Notes: generated by a model from the sequence alone, not told the origin. A stretch of DNA of 64,000 nucleotides from Bathynomus jamesi (GCA_023014485.1 JAJOZX010009475.1:105641-169640); one strand, 5' to 3'. Shown: positions 43,288-56,458, counted from the stretch's first letter. Translations and numbers: made by a program.

Positions 43288-46200
43288 CTGAGGGATGAAA
43301 AGACAAATAAGAGTTAAGGACTAATTACATTTTGCTCGTATGTAAGTAATTTCTGGCATCGTGCCATTACGATCGAATAAAGAGCGCTACGAAATACCCA
43401 AATGTGGTAAATTCATGTTAACGTCATTTACCCGTAACGAGCTCCGAAGTTACGTATCTTTTGAATTTACGCATCAGTAGACGTATACCCCTAATCCAAA
43501 CCTTTTATGAAAGGTATCACTGGATCTCCGAGGTTGGGGTTGTATCATTTTCTCGGTGGTGATCCTCGTGCGCGCATCCCAAACCCAGTTCTAGCAGCAT
43601 CGTGTTCACCCCCAAGAAGAATGGGAAATGGGTTTTTTAGATCACGTACGTAGCTACAGATCATTAAAGAATTAATACCATTACTGAAACCGACCTGTTT
43701 GGCCCTCCGCAAAGCTTCTTTTTTGTACATATAAGAATCACTATTTACAACGAAGACCATCTTAAAATTAGAGAGGTTGAATTTACACTGCGTGTTGTCC
43801 ATCACCTCCATACCGTGTGGATTCGTCTTTGCCGCGTTCCTACGAAGCAAAATATTAAACGTTAAAATAAAATTAAAATATAAGCGTACATAAAAAATAA
43901 TTATTTTTATTAAGACTAACTATTAATATTCGTTTCCTATAAATTTAATAATGTCTCATACAATGTACATCTTCCCCAACACCCCTAATTTTGGAGAATA
44001 ATAATAATAATATTTTCAAACGAGGAAGAATTAGGAGCCTCAAATCGATGATCAACCTTTTTTTCTGCCCCCAAGAAGCATGGGTGGGTTATAATATTTA
44101 ACCGAGGGCAACTATCCCAGTCAGGAGTTTCCAGTGCGTTGACAGAGATTACTCGTGTGTCAAAGTTGAGTACATTATTTCATAATCATTGACCAAAGTT
44201 GAAGACGAGAAACAGAACATTACACAATCTGAGTATTTCTTATCAGTATATATTTTTGAACGATAGTCAAAGTGAACCATTTAACTATTGGTACTTTGAG
44301 TATGAAATTTTATTATATACAATCACAAAAGTAGACAACCAAATACTAAAGAGGCAGAGAGAAAAACCACCTCATCAAAAACTCTGGGTACCTCCTCTGA
44401 CCCCCGACCGACATAGTTAAGCCCCCAGTGAACTATAGAGTCCTCGTCTTACCCTTGCGCGCGAGAGGGAGCCTGTTTGCTGGTAGCCTCTCTCCTCCAT
44501 GCTCTCAAATTCCGAGGAAGGAACACGGGCTTCCTGCATAACTGGGCTTGCATAGCAGGAGACACCTTCAATAAGAGAAGAGCAGCTATTACTGCCAGGC
44601 ATTTCTTGCTCTCACAAGGATCATACGTCTTTGAAAACGGGTCAGTCGTCCTCGTCACAACTGTACACTTCCGTTAACTAAGACTTAACGCGCGTCGAGT
44701 TTAGAACACTTCCGTTAACTAAGACTTAACGCGCGTCGAGTTTAGACTCGCACCAAGCTTTTATTGACATAATATTTAAGCTATCCTTAAATGACAATCA
44801 TAATTAACGTTTACAATACGAATAAAACCTAAAACACAACCAATAACTCGATACATAATTAAACAATTTGTAACCAAACGCTTTTAGATAATAAGACCCA
44901 TGATTCCGCCCACTTACACATTGCGTTTCGTGTTGTTTTACTGAACTAGATGGTGGTTAAGTTATTTTATTATTTTTTTAAATGCAGGAAGGAAGGGACA
45001 AGGGTGAATGACCGCAAAAATGCCCCCCCCATAGGAGAGAACCAAAATCAAGGTTCAAAGTTTTTGAGATACCTGGACACTGCGTTTGAAAGATTGGAAG
45101 TCATAGAGAGGGAGAAAGATTGATTGAGGAAGATCGTTCCCGAGTTGAGTAGATAAAAGATTGAGAATCTCTTGAAAGTTGTTTTAGAAAGAATATACGC
45201 GCTCTCTCCAGGGAAGATCACGAAAAAAAGGAAACACCAAGAACGTTAAGAGAAAAGGAAGTACAGTATCGTGTTTCTTCTTATCGAAGATAAGGGGATC
45301 GTCGTGTGGAAGATTGTGACGAGTAGAGATGAAGGAACTGGGTTTTTGAGGCACTGAAAAACGCGAGGTTTCCTCCGCTCCAATCAGAAACAGTAGAAAA
45401 ATCGGAGGTCCGGTGCGCCATAAGCTTCTTACGCGAAGCATGGAACGATTGTTGAGGGACGCTTTGTGAAGCGGGTGGAATCATCGGCATAGTAATGGAA
45501 AGGACAGGAAGTACAACTTAAAAGATCATTGATGGATAAAAACAAGAGAAAGGGTGACAGTACAGTCCTGAGAAACACCGCTATTAATAGCTTTTGGAAA
45601 AGAATGGTGTCCATCTACAATCGTTGCTATAGAGAGATCGACCAAAAAGGAAATCAGAAATGAAGGAAAAGACAGGACAGAAACCGAAGGAGGGCAATTT
45701 GGAAATTAAGGATTTGTGCCAGACTATCAAAGTTCTTGATCTGTCTAGCCGCAGGAGTTTTCAGCTTGGGGTACGCGTGTCTATTATTATATTTGTAGTT
45801 ATGAACATTAATACACAGTCATTCTGGTATTTTCTATAAATTCATGCTTTCAGGGGGTACGTGGGTAGCACCGACAGTGTAAAAGGGGTACGCAGTAAAC
45901 GAAAGGTTGAAAGCCCCTGGAGAGACTAGCGCAGTGGTTCCCAATCTTTTTCACTCCATTCCCCCACTTAAGGGGAACCTCCAAAATCCCCGTGGACCCC
46001 CTTCATTCTTTCCGCAAAACCCATAAAAATAATAATGAAAAATAAACGATTCTGATCAGATCAAGAGAACATCCTTTCATTTTTGTTGTTGACATGTTAC
46101 AAAAATTACTCGTAATTAATGATCATATAATTATATCATCAATGGATTTTACTCTCAATGTATTTCACTCATCATTATCTTACAAACTTACATAAATTTG

Positions 46201-47224
46201 ACTTGTCACTAAGCCTCAACAAATTTGAGTGGGTTAGGAAGAACCAAGTTCATTTGTCCCACAGCTCATTGGGAAGGATGACATTACTTCCTCTGAATCA
46301 GCCGCTTAATTCGAGGTTGCATCACTGCCATGGCACATCTCATGTCCGGGTCCACATTTAATCGGTTCCGACTCTTATTCTTTATTTGTAGAAGGGTGGA
46401 GAAACCAGACTCGCATAAATAGGTTGAAAAAATGGCAAGAGGACTCTAAGTGCGATCTCGCTGACTTTTGGATACGACCGGTACATTGAGGACCAGGATT
46501 CAGTCAGCGAAGTTTCTTCATAGAGATCTTTGGCAGCAGAATCGTTCTCGAGATCAAGGAATTCGTCCCGAACATCATCGGGAATGGTAGCAACATCAAG
46601 AGTGGCAGAGAAAGGATTCCTCACCAATTTCGCTTCCTCCTCCTAGCGTTTTGGGAAGTACATTTTGAGCTCGCTTTCCAAGAATTTCAGGTGCTGAGTG
46701 ATGTTGGTTTTGAGAGCTGGGTCAAGCAGATGATTTTCAAATTGAAAAGAAAGGCGGCACATTCTACCCTGACAAGTCGAAATAAATAATAAAACCTTAT
46801 TTTTTTTTTCAAATTTCCCAGATTTTCTTGAAAAATTTCCAACTTTTCATAGCCCGCCGTGGACCCCCGTTTGGGGACCACTGCTCTAGCGTAATAGCAA
46901 CGGTTTCACAGAGATCCCGAGAGGAGGATAACCAAGATATACGCAAGAAGACCGCCAGTAGAGTGATAGCAATAGTCCAATCAACATTCGCAGATTCTAC
47001 GCTAATCAATGAAGAGACATCTATATCTAACTTCTGGAAAGGGAGCGTCATCAATTCAAATTTTATTTTAATATGCAATATCTCCCATTTATGCCAACTG
47101 ACATTATACAAATAGGTTTCTTTTTTACTTTTATTGCAACTAAAACTTACAAATGATGCTGGTATGCCCTGTACATCGATACAACCGGTTACAAAAGTCG
47201 GTATACACTGAAACACAGCTTCCT

Positions 47225-47300
<76 letters not shown>

Positions 47301-50300
47301 TCTATCCCGACTCTTGGAGCCAATGGTACAAAATACAGTTCTCGCACCAGCCGATATAACTGTGTAGTATTTAATTTTCATATAGCGAGATAACGTCTCA
47401 ATTTCAATAAATTGCGTCTTTGTAACACCGGAAGATCTTTGATAAAACCCTCTTTTAGTAATATCAACAAAATATAATGGTAAGAGACAAAACCTCTACA
47501 AACAGCTTATCTAACCACTTTAGCTACTTAATTAAATTAAGTTAATTAAATCACCTTCTTGAAGTTAAAAGCCATTATTATATCTATACAGATCTTTTGC
47601 TTAACTACATTCGAGTTATTATAAATAACTAAAGAATTTCCGCATCCAAAATCCAACGTTTGATTAAATCAAATAAGAACAAGAATGCATTCATAACTAA
47701 CAATAATTTAATTTTCACCTGAATACTATTATTATTATTAACAACCCCAAATGAAATAAAACGAAATAAAAAACAAGTGCAAGTTTTGTTGCAGGACCAG
47801 TTAGCACTTAACCTTTTAACGGTTTATGTCCACTTTACGAATTTTATTTTGGCGGACGCCAGACAACTTTACTTTTAGGGGGACTAGTATGCATCAAAAG
47901 GGTAATATTTAAAGAAGAAATTAAAGAGTATAAAAGCAAGAATTTAAAAAATATATAAACAAAGCAATATATCGTAAACCAAAAATAAAAAAATGACAAT
48001 TTACTTTTATTTATTTACGATTCAAACTTAACATCGGTATAAACCACGATCTAGGTGGGTATAAAGTATAAACCCCGATCCCCTCTCGCGCAGAAGTGAA
48101 GAGGAAAGGGATTTTGACTATGTATAAAGAAATCCAAAAGTACATTGACCAGCTACAATTTAACCATTTTGCGTTCATGGCTTACGTTCCCTTCCAATCG
48201 AATAGAAATGGTTAAAATCTTAACATACAAAAAAAAAAACCCCCATTATCTTACCTGAGGAGCGACAGTCGTCACATATTTCTCCACATACTCACTCCAC
48301 CGCTCCACCTCAGCCACGGCCGGAGGGATGATGGAGTGCATGTAAGGAGCGGGCGAAATGGGAAATTCGCTTTCGCTCTCCTTCTCAGACCCTCCATTGG
48401 CAGAGGTTAAATTATTATTATTATTATTACTATTTGTATTATTATTACTATTATTATTGTTACTGTTGCCATTCTGCTGCTCCTCCGACTCATCCAAGTC
48501 CGTGTCGAGTAATTCCACAGTTAGTCGCGCCTCCCTCTTATACTGTGAATGCAAAACAAATTATCTCCATTACTATTATTACCCGAATTATTAATAAATA
48601 TCTTTTTCTTAAGTTACAGTTAATTCATTATAAAAACCATTTTGTTAAGTCAGGATGAGTTGGTTTAACTTGGCTAACTTCCGTTTGCTCGCGAGTCACT
48701 TTTTTATTTTTTACATCAGGGGTCCAGGGAACCAGATCTCTGTAGTGAAAGAGGGATGAAAAACTTTCACTTAAACTAATGACTCGACGAGAAAAAAAAA
48801 AATTATGCCATCACATCACGGTGTGTCGCGTCAATACTACTAAAATATCTCGGTAATAAAGGAGTGCCACTAAAGATCTCTTTATTTTAAGCTTTTCCTC
48901 TTAATATTTTAATTTTGTACTACATTTATTTCGTCCGAGGTTTTTCGACAAACGTATTTCCAGACCGGGTACCGAGCAAAACTGCTTCACGCCCTGGATG
49001 GGGCCCGCAAGCTGCCAATTGGCCAGCCCTCGTTTAAACCAAAACATAAAATAGTTTCGGCAAAAAAATAATTACGTACATACCGAGCAAAATCAACAAA
49101 CTATCTAAAATATAAATTATACTCTTAAATTATTTTTTTTTTTTTTTTTTTTTTTTGGTCTGAGTGTGTCTTTTTAATTATAGGTTAGTATCGGTGAAGT
49201 GTAGTAATTTTCTTCCGATATAATTCTTTAAAGCTGAAGTTATAAATAAAATGAAACCTATTAAATGTTAAAGTGATCAATTGGAACGATGAATCCCACG
49301 AGCCGTTACTCAGACGTCCTTTTCAGTAATAAGCACACCGGACAAAAAATTAGTCACCCCTCTCAGAATGTACCTAATAACGTGTGACGGCGCCTCTGGC
49401 CTTGATAACCGCACGAATCCGGCGAGGCAGAGACTCTACGAGGTTGTGCATGTACTGAACATCGATTTGCTGCCACTCGTTCATCAGCCGGTCCCGAAGT
49501 TCCGCCAGAGTCCGTGGGTGTCCATTCCTGCGCTTCACTTTCTGTTTCCAGCCTGAACAACACCTTCGACGCATTCAGGATTAAAGGCTTCATTGGACCT
49601 GCGATGTACTCGTCGCCTCCCATCATTGGAGAACAAGCAAAAACGGGACTCATCGGACCAAATTACACGTTTCCAATCTGCCGCAGTCCAGTTTTTGTGC
49701 CTCTGAGCCCATTTATAACGTGCCAATTTGTGACTTGCTGTTAACAGCGGCCTCTTCCGTGGTACCCTGCTCCAGATGTCCATCGCATGCAGTTCTCGTC
49801 GCAATGTCCGTTCGGAAATTGGTCGCTGGAGAACCTCATTGGTTTCTTGGAGCAATTGTTCTCTGGTTTGAAAACGATTTGCAGTTACTAGACGAGAAAC
49901 ATGGCGGCGGCCCCTATTGTCGAGAATTGTTTTCCGGCCACAGTTACGCCGTCGATTTTCAGTTGATTGCGAACTACACCACTCTTTGTAAACTCACTGG
50001 ACAGTACGCGTTGACACACCAACAAATTGGGCTACTTCAGACATTTTGTGTCCGTGGGCTCTGCCAAACACGATGGCTCCTTTTTGCCACTGAGTAACGT
50101 CTGCCTCACGACCCATTTTGCAGACTATATCCACACACACTTTGTTCTTCACCACCTCACGAAACAGATCTGATCCTGTGTGCTACGTCACCGCTACTTG
50201 TCACTTACCAATGCTACATCAGCGCCCTCTGTGTGACCTTGAACTTCCTACTATCGGTGCTATTAGGGGTAACTAATTTTTTGTCCGGTGTGCTTATTTT

Positions 50301-52339
50301 TCCAAAACTGCGCGTTTCTTTACATAATGATTTCCAATTTACTTACGTTAATCAGTAACTAATAAATGCATGTTTAAGAGTGAGCAAGTTTATTACGGTA
50401 TCTTAGTACCATATACAATGTAATTTTGTGCCAGAGCTTAATTTTAGCACTGCGGTGAAGTGAAGCTGTAAATTTAAATCTTATTTAATTTTAAATAATT
50501 TTTCTGTCCTGGTGGTACTTTAGGATGCGTAAGCGATATATATTATGCATATTCTCCTTTTTTCTAACTTTGAGGGAAAAAAAAAGTTGGTACTGTACCG
50601 TGAAAACTTTGAAACAATTTTCATCCAGCAGTAACTTCTCTATCTTTTTCTGGTACGCCTGTTCTAAGTGAAGTCTCCTATGGGCGGAGGCAATGGGTCC
50701 TCCGGCACCTCCTTTCCTAGCCTCAAGAAGGAACGATGAGGTACACTGAGAAGGTACCTCATCGCACACAATGTGCTGCAATTGCCTCACAGCACCATTC
50801 ACAACCTTAAAAAAATAATCATTATTATTTTATATACATACATTACAAAACAGCCTACATCGAGGGAGTCGACACATTTTGAGTCGATCGCATGGCACAA
50901 ATTGAAATTTCCCCAAAATTGCAACTTCAGAAAATAATCGTTAAAAGAAAAAATATAATCGTAAATGTACGCAACGATTCATAATTTATGACTAATCATG
51001 CAATTTTGTCCTTTCGAACACATTTAGCAGAGTAAAAATAACGAGGTGGGATACGACTGCAACTGCAGGATATGAAAGTGGGAAGAGGTGGGGACGGAAG
51101 GTATGGAAGATTGTAGAGTACTGACAAAGACTAGGGAGATGACTCTTCTTAACAGAAGTGTAAGAGTATGTCAGCTGCCGAAAAAAGGTTGGACACACCT
51201 GGCTTATAGAGTTTAAATGACATACTATAACGCGAAACATTTACTCTATTAATAAAAGGTCTTCGACAATGCTTCAACATCCAGCCGGAAGCCTATTTTA
51301 TACTACAACATATGAATAAATCCCCTAAATTTACCTTATCGAGGGTAAATGCTGTGTAGGCATAAATTCCAAACATTTCCCTGAGCGTGTCTTCAAATGC
51401 AGTGCTCTCCAAGTTCCCATCCAACATGTTCTGAATCATATCCAATAAGGCTGGGTAATAATCCTCAACCGCAATTTCGTCTGAAAATTAAGGGACGCCG
51501 TTAGAAATGGGATGTAATGATGGGGTTTTGTTTAACCTTCGCGAGATCTACGGTCATATGACGGGGGGAGCCTACGGCTTTATACGCGGGATCCGAACCC
51601 CAAATCGCTACATAATCTGGATGCGAATCTCCAATCCAATTCTTCTTCAGACCCAATGTCGCTTAACTTCACTGATCGACGGGAAGTGATAACTTACGAC
51701 ACTGACCACAACGTAGTCCACACCATTGATACTACATAGTGGTAATGTCAATAGTCAGTGATGATAATGAAGTTACCCTAATGTGAAGTTGTCAACATTC
51801 GCGTGGCTAACCAATAAAAAAATGAAAATGAACTTTATAACGAAAATCAAAAGAACGAAATGAGGGCCACTTTTTATTAATACATTAACAGACCAAATTA
51901 CGGGCCAAAAGTTCTTTTTATCATAGATAAAACTTTCTCGCATCGCGAAATTTGTTACAAAAGGCGCTAATGCAACAATATTAAAAATATACTAATTATT
52001 AACTAATAGAGCTATTCACGGCTGTAGATAGACGAACGAATACTTTGCCATCAACTAATGACGGTTCTAGTGTTGAGAAGCGAGACGTTTAATTTTGAAT
52101 GAACTCCCTTCTTATTTCCATAAACAGGTCCATTAATTAAAGGTTAAAAACTCACTTTTGGGCTTAAGTCTCAAGGCAACGGCAGTAGACTCTCTCCTGT
52201 CCTTCTTCTCCTTCACTTCCTCGGCAGCAATTCTCACCGCGTGGTCGTACATGGCGCTTAACCGCTCGCATAAAATATGGTGAAGTCGGAAAAACAAGTA
52301 CCAATTATTGTTCCCCATAAACAGACGGTACTCGTCGTC
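43048..52339 (-). CDS. Sin3A: SIN3 corepressor, C-terminal part (seven exons)
   Basis: Scaffold of the Sin3-histone deacetylase corepressor complex; nuclear. Exons on the - strand: 52339-52156, 51480-51335, 50805-50599, 48542-48255, 44565-44453, 43839-43695, 43287-43048 (stop). Every junction has GT/AG borders and matching phases (1, 0, 0, 0, 2, 0), giving about 440 residues. Order and content follow the C-terminal domain of animal SIN3[94 protein letters not shown]. The PAH repeats and HDAC-interaction region lie upstream and were not found in the window. Intron insertions include a hAT, a Tc1 and SINEs. Confidence 0.93.
43695..43839 (-). CDS. Sin3A: SIN3 exon: FKMVFVVNS segment
   Basis: 48 codons after one phase base, [12 protein letters not shown] to EALRRAKQ. 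The acceptor is TTGCTTCGTAG and the donor GTCGGT, a weaker donor but the only one that keeps frame with the next exon. Matches the NSYKMVYV..EDYMY region of SIN3A. Confidence 0.9.
44453..44565 (-). CDS. Sin3A: SIN3 exon: KPVFLPRN segment
   Basis: 37 codons, [20 protein letters not shown] to QAPSRAQ, plus two bases. The acceptor is TCTTATTGAAG and the donor [14 protein letters not shown] aligns with the SPELREHLAQ stretch of SIN3A, which fixes the acceptor. Confidence 0.88.
44665..44746. repeat. 41 bp tandem duplication
   Basis: ACACTTCCGTTAACTAAGAC and onward is repeated at 44665 and 44706, in the SIN3 intron close to an exon acceptor (44565). Confidence 0.85.
45752..45919. mobile_element. 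Possible hAT MITE, 168 bp
   Basis: Ends CAGGAGTTTTCAGCTTGGGG and, inverted, CAGGGGCTTTCAACCTTTCG; both ends then carry GTACGC strings. It abuts the hAT element at 45932. No clean target duplication. Confidence 0.45.
45932..46883 (-). mobile_element. hAT element with ZBED5/Charlie-like transposase end
   Basis: Termini CAGTGGTTCCCAATC and, inverted, CAGTGGTCCCCAAACG; flanking 8-mers GACTAGCG and CTCTAGCG agree at 6 of 8. The - strand encodes the C-terminal end of a hAT transposase: [10 protein letters not shown], a [17 protein letters not shown] start, [17 protein letters not shown], then [15 protein letters not shown], after which the frame is lost. These match ZBED5/Charlie-type proteins. 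Lies in the SIN3 intron between the exons at 44565 and 48255. The N-terminal two thirds are missing. Confidence 0.8.
47226..47300. repeat. TA then TATG compound microsatellite
   Basis: About 47 bp of TA followed by TATG units, within a SIN3 intron. Confidence 0.92.
47310..48254. other. SIN3 intron sequence
   Basis: AT-rich; no repeat border or coding feature recognised. Confidence 0.4.
48255..48542 (-). CDS. Sin3A: SIN3 exon with polyasparagine tract
   Basis: 96 codons, [15 protein letters not shown] to KYVTTVAPQ, with donor GTAAGA and acceptor GCATTCACAG. A microsatellite-like AAT/AAC run encodes [19 protein letters not shown], a low-complexity insertion in the acidic linker where vertebrate SIN3A has only a few residues. 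Confidence 0.9.
49332..50294 (-). mobile_element. Tc1 element with central catalytic deletion
   Basis: Inverted termini AGCACACCGGACAAAAAATT (about 30 bp) with TA at 49330-49331 and 50295-50296. The - strand encodes a Tc1 transposase from the start ([20 protein letters not shown], about 50115) through [20 protein letters not shown] and [12 protein letters not shown] (first Asp). It jumps from [11 protein letters not shown] to the C-terminus [14 protein letters not shown]...IDVQYM. The second Asp and the Glu are deleted. It sits in the SIN3 intron between 48542 and 50599. Confidence 0.9.
50599..50805 (-). CDS. Sin3A: SIN3 exon: RQLQHIV segment
   Basis: 69 codons from [16 protein letters not shown] to [12 protein letters not shown]. 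The acceptor is TTTTTTTAAG and the donor GTACAG. Insert-rich middle ([12 protein letters not shown]) where SIN3 proteins vary. Confidence 0.9.
51335..51480 (-). CDS. Sin3A: SIN3 exon: VEDYYPA segment
   Basis: The acceptor is TAATTTTCAG and the donor GTAAAT. It encodes 48 codons after two phase bases, including [14 protein letters not shown] and [20 protein letters not shown]. Strong match to SIN3A, though lacking a Met and so not an obvious open frame. Confidence 0.92.
51530..51721 (-). repeat. SINE-like repeat, copy 2
   Basis: Shares with 1855-2054 the order GTTTAA, GGTCATATGACGG, ACGCGGGATCCGAACC, ACTTCACTGATC, TACGACACTG, ACGTAG. On the - strand GGTTCGGATCCC resembles a B box. Immediately beside a SIN3 exon. 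Confidence 0.5.
52156..52339 (-). CDS. Sin3A: SIN3 exon: NNNWY segment
   Basis: The acceptor is TTCTTTCACAG and the donor GTGAGT. It encodes 61 codons from [16 protein letters not shown] to LRLKPK plus one base. Corresponds to the start of the conserved C-terminal domain of SIN3A. Confidence 0.92.
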
Positions 52340-52481
52340 CTGTGAAAGAAATGTTCGTGAAAAATTATTGATAGACACGAAAAAAATTCTTATTTCAATA
52401 CATTAACAACATCGAAAATACTTATTTCTCATTTCTGTACGCAAGGAAAGAAGATAATGGTGTGAACTCCGAAAGACACCC

Positions 52482-52588
52482 GAGCCAGAACATTCAGAGT
52501 CGACCCAACTCAAACCGCGACGGCAGTGGAGACGAACTCCGGACCTTCACAGTCCGAATCCAATCTCCAACCAGCGTAGCCACGGGAA
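52482..52588 (-). repeat. tRNA-derived SINE head
   Basis: The - strand has GTGGCTACGCTGGTTGGAGA (A-box-like) followed after about 35 bp by GGAGTTCGTCTCC (B-box-like). This spacing is that of a tRNA-derived Pol III promoter. Tail and target duplication not defined. Confidence 0.5.
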
Positions 52589-53059
52589 TTAATATGAGAA
52601 TATATAGTCAATAATATAATAATGGCGATAAAGTACTCGTACTACTACTTTGCACTCTCGACCTCCTCCTTAAGTGGTTACAACAACCATCACTCGATTA
52701 GGTTTAACCTTTTCTTGGAACCAAGCGCAGCATCCGACTCATTTTGTTCCAGCTAAGGGCAGATGATTTTGTTCAATCCTCGCTAATACCCCTATGCAGT
52801 GAAAGTTTTAATGTTTAGTAGGCCTTACAGGTAAATACAAAAGGTATAATTCAGTAGGCTCTACTCCCTCAACCAACCAATCAATCATTTCAAATAAATG
52901 GGGAGCACAAGGTAGTCCGGTGCCAGTGTCTAGGAGAATCTGATGCAATGAGAATTTAGAGTCATTTATTAGTTAGGACTAGATTACGTGATATGAATAT
53001 TTAATTTGTTCACCAAGTAACAATCAAAACAAATGTGGTGATAGCGTTATTGATGGAGT

Positions 53060-53350
53060 TATGAAAAGTGTATAAGTGTGTTTACAAATGTAGGAAGAGA
53101 GGAAGGCTGAGAAGATGGATGGATATGGTGAATGACTGCTCGAGTAAGCGTGAACTTGATCCGAGTGATGCACGAGAAGTGGCTGCAAATAGGTTGGAAT
53201 GGAGTGAGATTTGCTTAAGGTACGCGAGTTTGGGATTAAGTCTCTCTTAATTTTGACAAAGACCGGAAACACCACCACGGCGTATGAAGCGCCATAGGTA
53301 TGGAATTTGCCCATGTGGGGAAGTGCTGGTCCACCAAGATGACTGTATGA
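53060..53350 (+). pseudogene. RTE-like LINE 3' end fragment
   Basis: The short frame KRGRLRRWMDMVNDCSSKRE, then DAREVAANRLEWSEI, resembles the GRP..RW.D.V..D...A..R..W tail of RTE reverse transcriptases. Only about 290 bp remain. Confidence 0.5.
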
Positions 53351-53473
53351 ATGAATGTGTATGCTTTTATAGTTCCTACTTTTTGTTCTTCATTACCTTC
53401 TATATTCTATATTCAAACATGTCCAAACTCTTTTGGGAAATGAGATGATTTTTTTTATTATTATTATTATTGT

Positions 53474-53511
53474 ATGTATGTATGTATGTATGTATGTATG
53501 TATGTATGTAC
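53474..53511. repeat. TATG microsatellite
   Basis: TATG repeated about nine times after an ATT run. Confidence 0.9.
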
Positions 53512-54926
53512 AGAAATTTTCTATTCCATACATGCTCAGGACTGAATGATGATAGAATACACTTCATTTTCTCTTCTTTCGTTCTTCTTTCCCTGCATAA
53601 TTTTATTTATCGATGATCTGCCGACTCTTATTACGTATGTATGACCTCCATTACCAAGAAATAGAATCCAATCTATCAGTTTAAAATATATACGTACATG
53701 TATATAGTATTACAGTTTTCTCAACAAAAACACTATAAAACATCGTACATTCGTCGACTTTTAACTTATTAATTTACACGATGCAAAAAAATTTAAATTT
53801 TTAGCTAACACTTTAATAGATCTACTTTCATGAAACCTACTTAAATCAAACTTTAAAAATTCATGAAAAAGAATTTAGGCCTAGCCCTCAAGCCTGTTTT
53901 AATAGAAAACATTAAAAAAAAAGAAAAAAAAGAAAAAAAAGAAAAAAAAAAAAAGATTCACCTAACCAGACCATCAATGTAGTCAACATGGGAAAATCTG
54001 CAGTTTCTAGCCTCAGTAAACGAACCCCAACATTATCATTGTCATGAATGACAGTCAACCCCAGCACAGGAAAAATCTCGCAAAATCTAAAATATTTCTA
54101 TAAACATATTAAGCAATAATAATAATAATAATCTTTATCCCTTATGGTGAAAAGTAAGTACAGTAATGACTAGTAACTGCATCCGCGTCACCCTCTGCAT
54201 TCTATGGGACAATAAGCATAAATATTCACTAAAAACAGTAAATAAAACCTGTAGGACCTATTATTGTAATAACGAGTAAAGTGATAAGCAATGCAAGGCT
54301 ATACACGTGAGAATGCACAATATATACACCCTAAAACACGAGATGCTGATACCCGCCTGCGGGTTATATTGTAACTTCAAACCTACGTTTCATTTCTATT
54401 TTAAAACCTATGAACTTCGACCAAGACTCTTAAAACTGTGCGTTTGGAAACAAAAATCCCTTATTTCGGACATTTATTTATTCATTCATTTAAACATACG
54501 TACATATATAATTTTCTTTATATAGTGCGAATTTTAACCAAACTACTCGCTTGCTTTAATATGTAATAAGAATGAATAACGGCCGAATAACATGTTTGTG
54601 GCAATTTGTGACCTAACTGCGTGAAATAAGTATATTTGTATTCTAGACCAGTCCAAGGATCTCTGTTTCATCACCAGTATAGAATATTGTCCTTAATATA
54701 CACAGCATGGACTTACGCGAATTAGATCGAATTCCACTAACTTCCATTCGAGTTGGGCCTAATTAAAGTCTTCATAATTTAACAGATGTTATACATCTAA
54801 CCTAACGAATCGTACACCTAACACCTATAGTAGTAAAGTTTGATCTAATTTCCGTACGTTCAATTTACTCTCAGTCCGGACAACTCAACCTTATTTATTG
54901 TGTTCAGTTTTATCCCATTCGATCTA
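53512..54926. other. Unassigned sequence
   Basis: No SIN3 exon or element border recognised; A-rich GAAAAA repeats at 53912-53955. Confidence 0.35.
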
Positions 54927-55789
54927 TCAGGTTGTAACAAATTCTGCTCGATTAGAAAACGGACGATAAATAATAGAATAACCTCAAGATAATGTGAAAC
55001 AGTTTTAGAAATGTTGAAAAATACACGCGGCGACAGGTTTGCACTAGGGTGGCCATTTCCAAATTTCCAAAAAGGACACTGCGTATGTGGCCGTACGTTA
55101 ATATATATATATAGGGTGTCCCAAAAAAAATATATACTCTTTATAGCATCATATATTTTAGAATTTAAAAAAAATATATATATTGTTATAGCAATTGCCA
55201 ATGAAATGTAAATTAGTAATTTAAGTGATCAAAATGTTATAGCGAGTTGTTTGCATATAAAATTTTATTAACTACGCCAAGTGCTCAAAATGTTCTCCGG
55301 CGGCATGAATGCACTTTCAATACAACAAAATCGTGTGGTCTGATGAAGCTACCTTCAAGCTGAATGGCACAGTAAATCGACACAACTGCAGGTACCCTCA
55401 TTATCATTGTGATGTCAGAAGTACCTCGATGAAACGTTGCCTAACCGTTGGATAGGACGAAGAGGAAGCGTTGAGTATCCTCCACGTTCACCGGACTTGA
55501 CTCCACTTGATTTTTACTTGTGGGGCTACCTGAAGGATGCAGTTTATGGTACAAGACCCGCAACACTCGAACACCTTAAGGATGCAATTAGGGAAAAGTG
55601 CGGGACCATCACAGCATCCACATTAGTCTGTCTGCGAATCAGTTAGTCGACGCATTCAAAAGTGCATTCATGCCGCCGGAGAACATTTTGAGCACTTGGC
55701 GTAGTTAATTAAATTTTATATGCAAACAACTCGCTATAACATTTTGATCACTTAAATTACTAATTTACCTTTCATTGGCAATTGCTATA

Positions 55790-56438
55790 GGGTCATTCTC
55801 TGTCAGATCAACCAGTGCCTAACACCCTCATCTCTCAGATTTTGCTGAAATTTGGTTTATAGGGAGTTTGTGGGCCCTGAATCCATTTCTGAAATTATAA
55901 GGTCAATCCGACCAACGGTTCAAGAGATATGACCTCGGGAAATTTGAGGTCACTTGCGAGGTCACTAACATTTGGCGACCCATAACTTGGGTAATAATGG
56001 TCACAATTATATAAAAGTATATATATTTAGAATCAGAAAACGACAAGGAATCCAAATATGCAAGTTTTAGAACTCTAGGTTGAAAAATAAAATGTTACAC
56101 TGTAACCAAAATTTGAGGTCACGATTTGACCTCTGGGGTATCAAATGAGAATTTTTTTTTAAATGTAAAAAATGAAGGCATAGGCATTGGCTATTAGAAT
56201 CAGCAAAAAAAAGTTTGTTTGTTAGTATTTTTCATGTAACTAACATATAAGTGAACACCATATTCATAAGTTGTGCGTCAATTCTACCTATTTTTTCACA
56301 CTTAAGCTCATAATTTGACCTATAGAAATTAAAATTACATTTTTTTATAGATATAAAAACAAAGGCAAAAAATGTAAAATTGTATTTCACTGCTAATCTA
56401 CACTGGCAATAATAGTTATAATGGTGAAAGGGGAAGAC
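55790..56438. repeat. Left terminal inverted repeat, 649 bp
   Basis: Pairs with 59262-60075 through its full length, from GGGTCATTCTCTG to GGGGAAGAC. Shared inner landmarks include TGACCTCTGGGGTATCAAAT and TAATTTGACCTATAGAAATT. Confidence 0.92.
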
Positions 56439-56458
56439 CTACTTAGAGGATTCATGTG

